NCBI RefSeq assembly: GCF_005503445.1
Contig: NZ_SCOH01000009.1
Location: 81,866-145,865, forward strand
Reading direction: 5' to 3'
Length of the DNA stretch: 64,000 nt
From: Chitinivorax sp. B
GTDB lineage: Bacteria; Pseudomonadota; Gammaproteobacteria; Burkholderiales; SCOH01
The translations under genes were made by a program, and so were the position numbers. The notes under the pieces are model-generated. The model saw only the letters and a list, made by a program, of their open reading frames with translations, searched no databases and had not been told where the DNA came from. Positions 54,046 through 63,997 of the stretch are shown here, one piece after another; the first letter of the stretch is position 1, and each line of letters begins with the position of its first letter.

Positions 54046-55350
54046 ATGGCTACTATCCGCCGTCTCGACTCCAGTACCCCCGGCTTTCGCGCTGAGCTAA
54101 GCCAGTTGCTTGCCTTTGAAACTGCACAAGACCTGAAGGTCGATGCGGCAGTCCAGGCAATTCTTTCCGATGTCAAAACCCGTGGCGATGAAGCAGTGCT
54201 GGAATGTACCCGCCGCTTTGACCGCATCCAGGCCCATTCCATGGCAGAACTGGAAATGTCGCGCACCACGTTACAAGCGGCCTATGAGCAATTACCGGAT
54301 CGCGAGAAGCAAGCGCTGACAGCCGCCGCAGAACGGATTCGCCGTTATCACGAGCACCAGAAGCAGACATCCTGGCAATATCAGGAAGCAGATGGCACCG
54401 TCCTAGGTCAGCAAGTCACACCGCTGGATCGCGTAGGCATCTATGTCCCAGGCGGCAAAGCAGCGTATCCGTCATCCGTGCTGATGAACGCCATGCCGGC
54501 GCAGGTGGCAGGTGTAGGTGAAATCATCATGGTGTCCCCTGCCCGAGCTGGTGACGAGCAACAATTGGTGCTCGCTGCCGCGTATCTGGCTGGCGTACAT
54601 CGCGTCATCACGATTGGCGGTGCGCAAGCTGTCGCCGCGCTGGCTTATGGCACGGCAACCATTCCGCAAGTGGACAAGATTGTCGGCCCAGGCAATGCCT
54701 ATGTAGCAGCCGCCAAGCGCCATGTTTTTGGTGTGGTGGGTATCGATATGGTGGCCGGCCCATCGGAAATCCTGGTCATCTGCGATGGTCAAACTGATCC
54801 AGACTGGATTGCGATGGATCTGTTCAGCCAAGCAGAGCATGACGAAATTGCCCAGGCTATCCTGCTCTGCCCGGATGATGCATTCATCGACCGTGTTACA
54901 ACCAGCATCAACAAGCTGTTACCCACCATGCCCCGCCAGGACATCATTACCGCATCACTGACTGGGCGTGGTGCCTTGATCAAAGTCGCCAATCTGGATG
55001 AAGCCTGTGATATCGCCAATTGGATTGCACCGGAACACCTGGAATTGTCCGTCGCCGACGCCCCCTCCATGGCCAACAAGATCCGTCATGCAGGCGCCAT
55101 TTTCATGGGCCGTTACACATCAGAATCGCTGGGTGATTACTGTGCCGGTCCCAACCATGTGTTACCCACATCCCGTACCGCGCGATTTGCCAGCCCACTG
55201 GGCGTTTATGATTTCCAGAAACGTTCCAGCTTGATCATGGTATCGCCTGACGGCGCCAACACATTGGGGCGCATCGCGTCTGTGCTGGCACATGGCGAAG
55301 GCTTGCAAGGCCATGCCCGGGCAGCAGAATTTCGCCTGAAGGCAGACTGA
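54046..55350 (+). CDS. hisD: Histidinol dehydrogenase
   Basis: Zn-dependent enzyme that makes L-histidine from histidinol in the last two steps; 434 residues is usual. Family motifs: [20 protein letters not shown] (about 131-150), [13 protein letters not shown], the [12 protein letters not shown] segment, then FSQAEHD with Zn/catalytic residues (about 258-264), [21 protein letters not shown] at about 364-384. The start is ATG 54046, since the preceding frame extension carries no family sequence. It is the second his gene and may depend on a separate promoter behind the hisG hairpins (GATACAAT at 54014-54021 is a possible -10). Confidence 0.97.
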   Translation: MATIRRLDSSTPGFRAELSQLLAFETAQDLKVDAAVQAILSDVKTRGDEAVLECTRRFDRIQAHSMAELEMSRTTLQAAYEQLPDREKQALTAAAERIRRYHEHQKQTSWQYQEADGTVLGQQVTPLDRVGIYVPGGKAAYPSSVLMNAMPAQVAGVGEIIMVSPARAGDEQQLVLAAAYLAGVHRVITIGGAQAVAALAYGTATIPQVDKIVGPGNAYVAAAKRHVFGVVGIDMVAGPSEILVICDGQTDPDWIAMDLFSQAEHDEIAQAILLCPDDAFIDRVTTSINKLLPTMPRQDIITASLTGRGALIKVANLDEACDIANWIAPEHLELSVADAPSMANKIRHAGAIFMGRYTSESLGDYCAGPNHVLPTSRTARFASPLGVYDFQKRSSLIMVSPDGANTLGRIASVLAHGEGLQGHARAAEFRLKAD

Positions 55351-55420
55351 ACCAGACAACGGTAGCGTGCCCGATGTGGAATCGCTACCGACCGATTCAA
55401 CCTGTAATTTGACAATTGCC

Positions 55421-56500
55421 ATGACCACGCCTCAACAACTGATCCGCCCTGAAATCCTGGCCATGTCCGCCTATCATGTGCCGCCCGCCAGCAACATGAT
55501 CAAGCTGGATGCGATGGAAAATCCTTACCCGTTGCCTGCGGCCTTACGACATCAACTTGGCCAGGGGTTGGGCGAAGTGGCGATCAATCGTTATCCGGAT
55601 GCAGGTTATGGTGAGCTGAAACGCCGCCTTCGCGATGCTTTTGCCATTCCAGAGGATGCTGGCTTGATGCTGGGCAATGGTTCTGACGAGCTGATCCAGA
55701 TATTGGCAATGGGGCTGGCCCGTCCGGGCACCAAGCTGATGAGCCTGGAGCCAAGCTTTGTCATGTACCGCATGATTGCAACGTTTTGTCAGATGCAGTA
55801 TGTCGGCGTTGCCTTGAATGACGATTTCACGCTGAATCTGAATGCCACATTGGCGGCGATTGAGCGCGAACAGCCTGCATTGATATTCATTGCCTATCCC
55901 AACAACCCGACAGGCAATCACTTTCCAGCAGAACAGATTGCGCAGATCATCCGTGCAGCCAAAGGATTGGTTGTGGTGGATGAAGCCTATGAAGCATTTG
56001 CGCAGGACAGCTTCCTGCCGCGACTGCATGAATTCCCCAATCTGCTGATCCTGAGAACCTTGTCCAAAGTAGGGCTGGCCGGGCTACGGCTGGGTTATAT
56101 GGTAGGCGCTACGGCTTGGATCAACGAATTCGAGAAATTGCGGCCACCTTATAACATCAACGTGTTGACGCAATATGCTGCCGAAATGGTATTGACCCAT
56201 ATCGATGAGTTGCATGCTCAAACCCGGCTGATCCGTGACGAAAGAGCAGTGTTGTCAGCTCAGTTGTCGACCTTGCCGCAATTGAGCCAATATCCGTCGG
56301 ACGCAAATTTCATCCTGGTGCGCGTACCGGATGCCCCTGCCACCCATACCGCCTTGAAAGTAGACGGCATTCTGGTCAAGAACCTGCACGGCAGCCATTC
56401 GTTGCTGCAGAATTGTCTGCGATTGACTGTCGGCACACCGGCCGAAAATCGCTTGTTGTTTGATGCACTTAAATCCGCTCTAATGGCGGTGGATGCTTAA
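55421..56500 (+). CDS. hisC: Histidinol-phosphate aminotransferase
   Basis: A PLP enzyme of 359 residues that transaminates imidazole acetol phosphate with glutamate. The PLP Lys lies in [13 protein letters not shown] (about residue 216), with [10 protein letters not shown] (Asp-x-x-Tyr) and [10 protein letters not shown] (about 163-172) upstream. ATG 55421 ([12 protein letters not shown]) fits the family start better than the frame's earlier codons. The hisB start follows 2 bases after the stop codon, which implies translational coupling. Confidence 0.95.
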   Translation: MTTPQQLIRPEILAMSAYHVPPASNMIKLDAMENPYPLPAALRHQLGQGLGEVAINRYPDAGYGELKRRLRDAFAIPEDAGLMLGNGSDELIQILAMGLARPGTKLMSLEPSFVMYRMIATFCQMQYVGVALNDDFTLNLNATLAAIEREQPALIFIAYPNNPTGNHFPAEQIAQIIRAAKGLVVVDEAYEAFAQDSFLPRLHEFPNLLILRTLSKVGLAGLRLGYMVGATAWINEFEKLRPPYNINVLTQYAAEMVLTHIDELHAQTRLIRDERAVLSAQLSTLPQLSQYPSDANFILVRVPDAPATHTALKVDGILVKNLHGSHSLLQNCLRLTVGTPAENRLLFDALKSALMAVDA

Positions 56501-56502
56501 TC

Positions 56503-57105
56503 ATGTCTATTACTGCAATGCGCGAAGCCGCCGTTACCCGAAATACACTGGAAACCCAGATCACCGTCAAACTCAATCTGGATGGCACCGGCTTGTCCAG
56601 ATTCGAAACCGGGTTACCCTTCCTGGATCACATGATGGATCAGATTGCCCGTCACGGCTTGATTGATCTGGATATTGTCGCACATGGTGACCTGCATATC
56701 GACGGCCACCATACTGCCGAAGATATCGGCATCACCCTGGGCCAAGCCTTTGCCAAGGCATTGGGCGACAAAAAAGGCATACGCCGGTATGGCCATGCCT
56801 ACGTACCGCTGGATGAAGCCTTGTCACGGGTGGTGATCGACCTTTCCGGTCGGCCGGGATTGGAATTCCATGTCGAATTCACCCGTGCCATGATCGGCCA
56901 GTTCGATGTCGACCTGTTCCACGAATTCTTCCAGGGTTTCGTCAACCATGCCGGTGTTACATTACATATCGACAATCTGCGCGGCCATAACTCGCATCAT
57001 CAAGCCGAAACTGTATTCAAAGCCTTTGGTCGAGCACTACGCATGGCTGCGGAGACCGACCCACGCATGGTCGGCATCATGCCATCGACAAAAGGCACTC
57101 TCTAG
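56503..57105 (+). CDS. hisB: Imidazoleglycerol-phosphate dehydratase
   Basis: A 200-residue monofunctional dehydratase, in contrast to the HisB fusion with histidinol phosphatase of enterobacteria. The Mn-binding motifs HHTAEDIGI (about residues 67-75) and [12 protein letters not shown] [19 protein letters not shown] (about 163-181) are present, plus [14 protein letters not shown] near residue 41. It lies 2 bases after hisC. The histidinol-phosphate phosphatase must be encoded elsewhere. Confidence 0.96.
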   Translation: MSITAMREAAVTRNTLETQITVKLNLDGTGLSRFETGLPFLDHMMDQIARHGLIDLDIVAHGDLHIDGHHTAEDIGITLGQAFAKALGDKKGIRRYGHAYVPLDEALSRVVIDLSGRPGLEFHVEFTRAMIGQFDVDLFHEFFQGFVNHAGVTLHIDNLRGHNSHHQAETVFKAFGRALRMAAETDPRMVGIMPSTKGTL

Positions 57106-57126
57106 GTCTATAACACCGATAACAAG

Positions 57127-57774
57127 ATGAAACAGACAATCGCAGTCATTGATTATGGAATGGGCAATGTGCGCTCGGTCACCAAAGCACTGGAGCATGT
57201 AGCGCCCGAGGCACAGGTGCTATTGACCAGTGATACCCAACAAATTGAACAGGCGGACAAGGTGGTGTTTCCCGGGCAAGGCGCCATGCGCGACTGCATG
57301 GCCGAGCTGACCGCACGCGGCCTACGTGCTGCCGTCAGCCAAGCAGCCGCTACCCGCCCCTTCCTGGGTATATGTATCGGCGAACAAATGCTGTTTGAAC
57401 ATAGTGAAGAATTCGACACCCCAGGACTGGGTATTTTGCCAGGTACAGTGACACGCTTTCCACAAGACAAAATGATGGATGCGCGAGGCAACCGGTTGAA
57501 AGTTCCACACATGGGCTGGAACGAAGTATGGCAAAACCGCCCGCATCCGCTTTGGCATGGCATCGACAATGGTGCCCGCTTCTATTTCGTCCATAGCTAT
57601 CACGTGACCACGACTGGCACCGAACTGATCACGGGGGAAAGCGATTACCCCTATCGCTTCACCTGCGCCGTAGGTCGTGCCAATCTGTTTGCAACTCAGT
57701 TCCATCCGGAAAAAAGCCATACAGCCGGGCTGCGCCTGCTCAGCAACTTTGTTGCCTGGAACGGCCAAGCCTGA
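57127..57774 (+). CDS. hisH: Imidazole glycerol phosphate synthase, glutaminase subunit HisH
   Basis: A class I glutamine amidotransferase of 215 residues that supplies ammonia to HisF. The catalytic Cys lies in FLGICIGEQMLFEHSEE (about residue 84), His and Glu in TQFHPEKSHTAGLRLL (about 197 and 199). The oxyanion strand and PGQGAMRDCM loop are as usual. A Glu occupies the position that is more often Met in GICxGxQ. It follows hisB by 21 bases, and its partner hisF lies three genes on. Confidence 0.96.
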   Translation: MKQTIAVIDYGMGNVRSVTKALEHVAPEAQVLLTSDTQQIEQADKVVFPGQGAMRDCMAELTARGLRAAVSQAAATRPFLGICIGEQMLFEHSEEFDTPGLGILPGTVTRFPQDKMMDARGNRLKVPHMGWNEVWQNRPHPLWHGIDNGARFYFVHSYHVTTTGTELITGESDYPYRFTCAVGRANLFATQFHPEKSHTAGLRLLSNFVAWNGQA

Positions 57775-57815
57775 TGCCTGATCCCTTAACCTTTATCTGA
57801 ACCGCACTTTTCATC

Positions 57816-58556
57816 ATGTTGCTCATCCCTGCAATCGACCTCAAAGACGGACAATGCGTACGCCTTCGCCAAGGCGAAATGGAGGATGCCACAGTGTTCT
57901 CCGAAAATCCGGCCGCCATGGCCGAGCATTGGCTGAATCACGGTGCGCGACGCCTGCATCTGGTAGACCTGAATGGCGCCTTTGCCGGCAAGCCGAAAAA
58001 TCTTGAAGCCATCAAAGAGATCATGTCTGTCGTCAATGGCGAAATCCCAGTACAACTGGGTGGCGGCATTCGCGATCTGGAGACTATCGAGAAATACCTC
58101 GATATCGGCCTGTCCTATGTCATCATCGGCACAGCGGCCGTGAAACGTCCTGGTTTTCTGCACGAGGCCTGCGATGCCTTCCCTGGCCATGTCATCGTCG
58201 GCCTGGATGCCAAAGATGGCAAAGTGGCCGTGGATGGCTGGTCAAAAATCACCGGTCACGATGTCGTTGATCTGGCCAAGCGCTTTGAAGATTACGGTGT
58301 AGAAGCTGTCATTTATACCGATATTGGCCGTGATGGCATGCTTAACGGTGTCAACATTGAGGCAACCGTCAAACTGGCTCAGCACTTGCATGTGCCAGTC
58401 ATCGCAAGTGGTGGAATCACCGATCTGGAAGACGTCAAACGCCTGTGTGATGTGGAAGATGAAGGCATTATGGGTGCCATCACTGGCCGTGCCATCTATG
58501 AAGGCACACTTAGTTTCAGTGATGCCCAAAACCTGGCCGACGACCTGCGCCCTTAA
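57816..58556 (+). CDS. hisA: Phosphoribosylformimino-5-aminoimidazole carboxamide ribotide isomerase
   Basis: A (beta/alpha)8 isomerase of 246 residues. The catalytic Asp of [16 protein letters not shown] (residue 8 in LIPAIDL) and the second Asp in [14 protein letters not shown] (about 130) are in place, and both phosphate-binding halves are visible ([24 protein letters not shown]). It lies 41 bases after hisH. A methyltransferase gene follows 2 bases later, separating it from hisF. Confidence 0.96.
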   Translation: MLLIPAIDLKDGQCVRLRQGEMEDATVFSENPAAMAEHWLNHGARRLHLVDLNGAFAGKPKNLEAIKEIMSVVNGEIPVQLGGGIRDLETIEKYLDIGLSYVIIGTAAVKRPGFLHEACDAFPGHVIVGLDAKDGKVAVDGWSKITGHDVVDLAKRFEDYGVEAVIYTDIGRDGMLNGVNIEATVKLAQHLHVPVIASGGITDLEDVKRLCDVEDEGIMGAITGRAIYEGTLSFSDAQNLADDLRP

Positions 58557-58558
58557 CC

Positions 58559-59326
58559 ATGCCACATCAATCGACACAACGCTTCTCGAATCGGGTAGGC
58601 GATTACAGCCGTGCACGCCCCGATTACCCAACTGCGGTATTCGACTGGCTGCATGATCTGGGTGCCCTGTCTGACAACAGTCAGGTAGCCGACATGGGTT
58701 CTGGCACGGGTATTTCCACGCTCCCCTTGCTGACCCACGCCGCTAAGGTATATGCAGTGGAGCCGAACGACGCCATGCGACAATCGGCGGAAACCAATCT
58801 TGCGGGACATATCGGATTTATCAGCATCAACGGCACAGCCGAAGCCACTACACTGCCTGATCAGTGCGTGGATCTGATCGTTGCAGGCCAGGCTTTTCAT
58901 TGGTTTGACCCAGCCCCTACTCGCCAGGAATGGCAACGTATTCTCAAACCCACCGGTCAAGTGGTGTTGATGTGGAACGATCGCGATATCCACAGTACGG
59001 CCTTCCTGCTCGGGTATGAGGCCATGTTGCAAACCCACGGCACCGACTATCGCGAGGTTAATCACACTCAAATTGATGAACAGCGAGTCGCACAGTTCTA
59101 CGGTCACCCGCCACGATGCCAGCGTTTCCCGAACAAACAAGTGTTCGATCTGGATGGCATGCTGGCTCGGTTGCGTTCCAGCTCGTACACGCCAGCCCCC
59201 GATCAACTTGGCTTTGCGCCAATGATGGATGCAGCACGTGCCCTGTTCGAGCAACATGAGCAACACGGACAGATCGAATTCCTATATCAAACCGTGGTCT
59301 ATTGCGGATCATTGTGTTCCAACTGA
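58559..59326 (+). CDS. SAM-dependent methyltransferase inserted between hisA and hisF
   Basis: A 255-residue class I methyltransferase: [17 protein letters not shown] (the Y-x-x-x-R-P-x-Y-P opening of a trans-aconitate-methyltransferase-like group), [16 protein letters not shown] (SAM motif I, about residue 43), [10 protein letters not shown] (motif II), and GQAFHWFDP with the conserved Trp. No histidine-pathway step uses SAM, so it is not a pathway enzyme in the textbook sense. It starts 2 bases after hisA and ends 13 bases before the hisF start, so it is fully embedded in the operon and probably coupled in translation. Its codon use looks like its neighbours, giving no sign of recent transfer. 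Substrate unknown. Confidence 0.85.
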   Translation: MPHQSTQRFSNRVGDYSRARPDYPTAVFDWLHDLGALSDNSQVADMGSGTGISTLPLLTHAAKVYAVEPNDAMRQSAETNLAGHIGFISINGTAEATTLPDQCVDLIVAGQAFHWFDPAPTRQEWQRILKPTGQVVLMWNDRDIHSTAFLLGYEAMLQTHGTDYREVNHTQIDEQRVAQFYGHPPRCQRFPNKQVFDLDGMLARLRSSSYTPAPDQLGFAPMMDAARALFEQHEQHGQIEFLYQTVVYCGSLCSN

Positions 59327-59339
59327 CAAACAGACATCG

Positions 59340-60110
59340 ATGTCCCTAGCCAAACGCATTATTCCCTGTCTTGACGTGACTGCCGGCCGTGTTGTGAAAG
59401 GCGTCAATTTTGTCGGCCTGCAAGATGCCGGAGACCCGGTCGAAATTGCCAAGCGCTATGACGACCAAGGTGCCGACGAACTGACTTTTCTGGACATTAC
59501 CGCCAGCTCCGATGAGCGAGATCTCATCCTGCACATCATTGAGGCCGTCGCTGCGCAGGTGTTCATTCCGCTCACAGTAGGTGGCGGCGTGCGCCAAGTA
59601 GAAGATATCCGCCGTTTGCTGAATGCTGGGGCGGACAAGGTGTCAATCAATACGTCGGCAGTCACCAACCCACAATTGGTGGCCGATGCCGCAGGCCGCT
59701 TCGGCTCGCAGTGCATTGTGGTTGCGATAGATGCCAAGGATGTTGGCACAGCAGAGGCGCCACATTGGGAAGTTTTCACCCATGGCGGCCGCAAAACGAC
59801 CGGCTTGGAAGTAGTCACTTGGGCGAAAAAAATGCAAGCACTGGGTGCCGGTGAAATCCTACTGACCAGTATGGATCGAGACGGCACCAAGCAAGGTTTC
59901 AATCTTCCGCTAACCCGCGCCGTATCAGACGCAGTGGACATTCCGGTGATTGCTTCCGGTGGGGTGGGCAACCTGCAACATCTTGCTGATGGTATTCTGT
60001 TAGGCCACGCCGATGCCGTGCTGGCAGCGAGTATTTTCCATTATGGCGAATATACTGTGCAGCAGGCCAAGGTTTTCATGCGTCAACAAGGTATTGAGGT
60101 GAGACTGTGA
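59340..60110 (+). CDS. hisF: Imidazole glycerol phosphate synthase, cyclase subunit HisF
   Basis: A (beta/alpha)8 cyclase of 256 residues that closes the imidazole ring using ammonia from HisH. The catalytic Asp residues are in [19 protein letters not shown] (about residue 11) and [15 protein letters not shown] (about 130). [11 protein letters not shown] and [11 protein letters not shown] bind the substrate phosphates. The start is ATG 59340, chosen for the family's M-S-L-A-K-R-I-I-P opening; the stop overlaps the hisI start by 4 bases (GTGA). Confidence 0.97.
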   Translation: MSLAKRIIPCLDVTAGRVVKGVNFVGLQDAGDPVEIAKRYDDQGADELTFLDITASSDERDLILHIIEAVAAQVFIPLTVGGGVRQVEDIRRLLNAGADKVSINTSAVTNPQLVADAAGRFGSQCIVVAIDAKDVGTAEAPHWEVFTHGGRKTTGLEVVTWAKKMQALGAGEILLTSMDRDGTKQGFNLPLTRAVSDAVDIPVIASGGVGNLQHLADGILLGHADAVLAASIFHYGEYTVQQAKVFMRQQGIEVRL

Positions 60111-60496
60111 GCTGGCTCAACGAAATCCGCTGGAACCGCGACGGACTGATCCCTGTCATCGCGCAGGACTGGAAAACCGGACGTGTGTTGATGTTTGCCT
60201 ACGCCAACCGTACCGCCCTGGCATTGTCTGCAGAGAAGGGTACTGCCCACTACTGGTCGCGCAGCCGTAACAAACTGTGGCATAAAGGTGAAGAGTCCGG
60301 CCACTATCAGCGTATCCATGAAATCCGTATGGATTGTGATGAAGACGTGGTTATCTACCTGATCGAACAGCAAGGTGGTATTGCCTGCCATACTGGCCGT
60401 GAAAGCTGCTTCTATCGCAAGTTGCAGGATGGCGAGTGGGTCGTGACCGACGACGTACTCAAAGATCCCAAGTACATCTATCGCCCACATTCGTGA
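60107..60496 (+). CDS. hisI: Phosphoribosyl-AMP cyclohydrolase
   Basis: A 129-residue monofunctional cyclohydrolase. The metal-binding residues are visible: the Asp pair in [11 protein letters not shown] (about 80-90, with Cys) and the Cys in [14 protein letters not shown] (about 95-110). It starts with a GTG at 60107 that overlaps the hisF stop, so it is coupled in translation. hisE is a separate gene, unlike the enterobacterial HisIE fusion. Confidence 0.96.
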   Translation: MSWLNEIRWNRDGLIPVIAQDWKTGRVLMFAYANRTALALSAEKGTAHYWSRSRNKLWHKGEESGHYQRIHEIRMDCDEDVVIYLIEQQGGIACHTGRESCFYRKLQDGEWVVTDDVLKDPKYIYRPHS

Positions 60497-60608
60497 AAAC
60501 AACCCTGTCATGCCATTACAGCTGCCGGCACGCTGCGTGACAGTTGTTTTACACTTTTTTAACATTCCGCGCTTACAATAGCGCTTTCGCCATCAAACGG
60601 GCTCCCAC

Positions 60609-60935
60609 ATGATCAGCGCCGAAGTATTGCACCGACTGGCCCAGACACTTGAAACCCGCAAGCAGGCCGACCCGGATTCGTCCTACGTTGCCAAACTGTT
60701 TCATAACGGACAGGATGCCATACTGAAAAAGATTGGCGAAGAAGCCACCGAGACAGTCATGGCTTCAAAGGACAATGATCGACTGCATTTAGTGCGGGAA
60801 GTGGCTGACCTGTGGTTCCACAGTATGGTGCTGCTTTCCTGGCATGGCTTGGGCCCGGATGACGTACTAGCTGAATTACACCGTCGCGAAGGCATTTCCG
60901 GCGTTGATGAAAAAGCAGCACGACCCAAAGACTGA
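60609..60935 (+). CDS. hisE: Phosphoribosyl-ATP pyrophosphatase
   Basis: A 108-residue MazG-like all-helical pyrophosphatase catalysing the second step of histidine synthesis. The Mg-binding [10 protein letters not shown] helix (about residues 38-47) and the [13 protein letters not shown] helix (about 62-74) form the catalytic site. It lies 112 bases after hisI, the largest gap in the second half of the cluster; this gap contains GCGCT-TACAAT-AGCGC (about 60567-60583), a small hairpin or part of a promoter. Confidence 0.96.
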   Translation: MISAEVLHRLAQTLETRKQADPDSSYVAKLFHNGQDAILKKIGEEATETVMASKDNDRLHLVREVADLWFHSMVLLSWHGLGPDDVLAELHRREGISGVDEKAARPKD

Positions 60936-60947
60936 CAAGGACCAGAC

Positions 60948-61310
60948 ATGAGCGATTGCATCTTCTGCAAGATCGTACAAGGTAGCATCCCTGCCAAAAA
61001 ATTATATGAAGACGATGATGTAGTAGCCTTCCACGACATCAACCCCATTGCGCCCGTACATTTTTTACTGATCCCGAAACAGCATGTGGATTCGCTGGTC
61101 GAATGTACTGAGGAACACGATGCCGTGCTGGGTAAAATGCTGCGCCTGGCGCCCAAACTTGCCCACGAGCAAGGCCTGACAACCGGTTTCCGGACGGCCA
61201 TCAACACGGGTAAGGGCGGTGGTCAAATTGTGTTTCACCTGCATGTGCATGTATTTGGCGGCGCCGGTGGCAAACTGAGCGACGTTCTGGAAAAACTGAA
61301 TCACGGCTGA
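60948..61310 (+). CDS. hinT: HIT-family purine nucleoside phosphoramidase
   Basis: A 120-residue histidine-triad hydrolase. [21 protein letters not shown] and the triad motif HLHVHVFGG (about residues 99-107, H-x-H-x-H) are the signature. HinT removes AMP from phosphoramidates, such as lysyl-AMP. It begins 12 bases after hisE, the usual his-hinT-tat order in betaproteobacteria. ATG 60948 is preceded by GACAAGGACCAGAC. Confidence 0.94.
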   Translation: MSDCIFCKIVQGSIPAKKLYEDDDVVAFHDINPIAPVHFLLIPKQHVDSLVECTEEHDAVLGKMLRLAPKLAHEQGLTTGFRTAINTGKGGGQIVFHLHVHVFGGAGGKLSDVLEKLNHG

Positions 61311-61353
61311 GTTGCATCCATTGCAACTGCCTGTATCTCTGAAGGAGTCAATC

Positions 61354-61560
61354 ATGGGTTCATTGAGCATTTGGCACTGGCTGGTCGTTCTACTGATCGT
61401 GGTCATGGTCTTTGGCACGAAAAAGCTGCGTAATGCCGGGGGCGATCTGGGTGCCGCCGTCAAAAACTTCAAAGATGGCATGAGCGGTGGCAACGACAAA
61501 ACCGACGAGCAGAAAAAAGACACCGGCCGCATTATTGATGCTGACAGCGAAAAACGCTGA
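61354..61560 (+). CDS. tatA: Twin-arginine translocase subunit TatA
   Basis: A 68-residue membrane protein forming the Tat pore. One helix (about residues 6-21, [16 protein letters not shown]) and the following amphipathic helix with [22 protein letters not shown] are typical, then a charged tail. ATG 61354 follows GAAGGAGTCAATC. It is 43 bases after hinT. The next tat gene, tatB, is unusually far away (263 bases). Confidence 0.95.
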   Translation: MGSLSIWHWLVVLLIVVMVFGTKKLRNAGGDLGAAVKNFKDGMSGGNDKTDEQKKDTGRIIDADSEKR

Positions 61561-61664
61561 TCCGTGAGAGCTGCCTCATCCACTCGATGATTGACAATAG
61601 GTCGCCGCACCGATCCTCTCACTCATCATCTGGTCGGAACTAACGAAGCAACAAAATCAGCATT

Positions 61665-61693
61665 CAGCATGAGATACGACCGATCTCATGCTG
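61665..61693. promoter_or_regulatory. Perfect hairpin in the tatA-tatB gap
   Basis: CAGCATGAGAT (61665-61675) and ATCTCATGCTG (61683-61693) form an 11-bp perfect stem with loop ACGACCG. No T run follows, so it is no classic terminator; it could be an mRNA-stability or processing element, or an operator. Confidence 0.5.
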
Positions 61694-61823
61694 ATTGATA
61701 ATAGATTGACGAGCAGGCTCATGATTTCAATCCAGCCTATCGTTCTTACGTTGGCCCGCAGTCAATCCATCCTGAGTACAGGGTGTGATTTATCCGTCGA
61801 AAAAATCAATATCGGGAGTCATC

Positions 61824-62357
61824 TTGTTTGACGTCAGTTTTGGCGAAATGGTCACCATTGGCGTGGTCGCACTGGTTGTGATCGGGCCAGAACGACTCCC
61901 TAAAGTGGCACGTACCCTTGGCCACTTGGTCGGCAGGGCACAACGCTACGTGGCACAGGTTAAAGCAGATGTATCACGTGAGATGGAGCTGGATGAACTG
62001 CGCAAGGTGCAGACCGAATTCACCCAAGCGGCGCAGCAGTTCGAGCAAACCATTCACAGCCAAGTGCAAAATGTACACCAAGGCGCCGACAGCTTGCATA
62101 CCGATGCTGGTCAGTTCTCCCAGCAATTACGCGATAACATTCTAGGTTCACCCAGCCCTGCGCCCGAGCTGATGACCCCAGTCGACGATTACAACTACGA
62201 CCTATTCTCCCAACCTGATCAACCGGCCTCAGCCTCAATATCGGCAATGGATCAGGATGAGCTGGCTTTTCGCGCGGCACAACTGGATCTATTCGCTGAC
62301 ATGCCCGGGCATGCACCCGCTCCGCCTGTGGTGGCAGTTGCCCGGACCACCAACTAA
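61824..62357 (+). CDS. tatB: Twin-arginine translocase subunit TatB
   Basis: A 177-residue Tat receptor component. I place the start at TTG 61824, because GGGAG lies 5 bases upstream and the product then begins M-F-D-V-S-F-G-E-M, the family opening; an in-frame ATG-like codon at 61785 adds unlikely residues. One N-terminal helix (VTIGVVALVVIGPERLP, about residues 10-26) is followed by an amphipathic helix and a long acidic tail. A TTG start implies weak translation, as expected for the less abundant TatB compared with TatA. Confidence 0.93.
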   Translation: MFDVSFGEMVTIGVVALVVIGPERLPKVARTLGHLVGRAQRYVAQVKADVSREMELDELRKVQTEFTQAAQQFEQTIHSQVQNVHQGADSLHTDAGQFSQQLRDNILGSPSPAPELMTPVDDYNYDLFSQPDQPASASISAMDQDELAFRAAQLDLFADMPGHAPAPPVVAVARTTN

Positions 62358-62383
62358 CCTGACCCTTGGCGCCCTACCTTGCC

Positions 62384-63112
62384 ATGAACGAAGAAGTCCA
62401 ATCCTTTGTATCGCACCTGGTTGAACTCAGAAACCGCCTGCTACGAATCTTTGCCGGCATCATCATTGTCTTCATCGCCTTGTTCCACTGGTCTGACCAG
62501 ATTTATGCCCTGCTGGCAATGCCAATGCTGAAATCATTGCCAGTGGGTGGCCAGATGATCGCCACTGATGTCACCACGCCCTTTTTTGTACCGATGAAGG
62601 TCACGTTGATGAGCGCTTTTTTGATCAGCTTGCCCAACACCTTGTATCAGATCTGGGCATTCGTTGCCCCTGGCCTTTATGATCACGAAAAACGCATGGT
62701 GCTGCCGTTGGTGGTTGCCAGTACGCTCCTTTTCCTTGTCGGCATGGCCTTTGCCTATTTCTTGGTTTTCCCGGTTGTCTTCCACTTCATGAACTCAGTC
62801 GCCCCGGAAGGCGTGGCGGTGATGACCGACATCAGCAAATATTTGGACTTTGTGCTGGGTATGTTCCTTGCGTTTGGCGTCACCTTCGAAGTACCCATTG
62901 CAGTGATTCTGCTGGTTCAGTTTGGCATTATCAGTGTCGAGAAACTGCGGGAAGCCCGATCCTATGTCATCGTCGGCGCCTTTGTCATTGCGGCTATCGT
63001 GACCCCGCCGGATGTACTGTCGCAGATCATGCTGGCTGTGCCGTTATGGCTGCTGTACGAAGTGGGGGTGATTGTGGCAGGGATGATGGTCAAGCAACGT
63101 AGCATTGCCTGA
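62384..63112 (+). CDS. tatC: Twin-arginine translocase subunit TatC
   Basis: The signal-binding core of the Tat translocase, 242 residues with six membrane helices. HLVELRNRLLRIFAGIIIVF (about residues 9-30, conserved Glu), the FFVPMKV/ FWAFVAPGLYDHEKR loop and the FGVTFEVPIAVILLV helix are family signatures. The conserved periplasmic Pro-rich loop is present. ATG 62384 begins MNEEVQSFVSHLVELR. It lies 26 bases after tatB. Confidence 0.96.
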   Translation: MNEEVQSFVSHLVELRNRLLRIFAGIIIVFIALFHWSDQIYALLAMPMLKSLPVGGQMIATDVTTPFFVPMKVTLMSAFLISLPNTLYQIWAFVAPGLYDHEKRMVLPLVVASTLLFLVGMAFAYFLVFPVVFHFMNSVAPEGVAVMTDISKYLDFVLGMFLAFGVTFEVPIAVILLVQFGIISVEKLREARSYVIVGAFVIAAIVTPPDVLSQIMLAVPLWLLYEVGVIVAGMMVKQRSIA

Positions 63113-63176
63113 AATGTGTACCCAACTTGTGCGGTGATTGAACATTTAAAACAGGCAAGTGAAGGAGAGTTTCGGT

Positions 63177-63737
63177 ATGTCCTGGTCACCTGACCTCTAT
63201 AACAAAGCCTGGCAATTCACCAGTCAACACCATGCTGGGCAGAAATATGGTGGCCGCATCCCCGGTGAATAGATTGAATACATCAACCATATCGGCAGCG
63301 TTGCCATGGAGGTCATGTGGGCCGTGTCAGGTACGCAAGATGCAGATGCCAATCCAGCAATCCAATATGCGTTACTGCACGATACCTTGGAAAGTGCCCA
63401 GACAACGTTCGGTCAATTAACTGTCGAGTCTGGTGAAGCAGTTGCCTGCGGTGTACAAGCCTTAAGCAAAAATCCCAGCCTGCCAACCAAGGCCGAGCAA
63501 ATGAATGACAGCCTGACACGAATTCTGCAGCAACCAACAGAAATCGCGATGGTGAAAATGGCTGACCGCATCACCAATCTCTATCACCCTCCGTTTTACT
63601 GGGACAAAGCCAAAATTGCCGCGTACCAGCTGGAAGCACGGTACATCCATGATCGTCTGCACCATGCCAATCCCATCCTGACAACACGACTAGCTGATCA
63701 TGTTGTGCGCTACCGCCAACTCTGCAAAACGGCTTAA
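63177..63737 (+). pseudogene. HD-domain (RelA/SpoT-like) hydrolase gene broken by one amber codon
   Basis: From ATG 63177, with GGAG well placed at 63163-63166, the frame reads S-W-S-P-D-L-Y-N-K-A-W and continues to 63737 except for TAG at 63270-63272 (codon 32). Read through, it gives 186 residues of an intact HD domain: HHAGQKYGG near residue 19, then the HD pair in YALLHDTLES (about residues 63-72), and KMADRITNLY (about 126-135). Related ppGpp hydrolases share this arrangement. TAG differs from CAG (Gln) by one base. A remnant protein could start at ATG 63306, but it would lack the first His. It follows tatC by 64 bases. Confidence 0.8.
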
Positions 63738-63965
63738 CACGCACCCATTCCTCCTCTCCTCGCAGTCCTTTTATACATCGCGTGTGGCATAATCTGGCAG
63801 CATCCAGACATGTTTGATTCAGGTTAAGCGCTGCTTGTAAATCACCTATGCTGCTGTTAGCCACACTCAATACAAATGGGCTTACCTCAGGGCGGGATCG
63901 AACTTGCCAATGGCATCCTAAACTATGGCTTTCGCATGTCTAGCATGTGGGCTTTTGTGTAGGGC

Positions 63966-63997
63966 AAGCGTACTTTCATCAGTGAAAGTACGCTTTT
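63966..63997 (+). terminator. Strong terminator near the window end
   Basis: AAGCGTACTTTCA (63966-63978) pairs perfectly with TGAAAGTACGCTT (63983-63995) around the loop TCAG and is followed by TT. It lies 229 bases after the HD pseudogene; the space between, 63738-63965, holds no gene that I can support. Confidence 0.85.
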
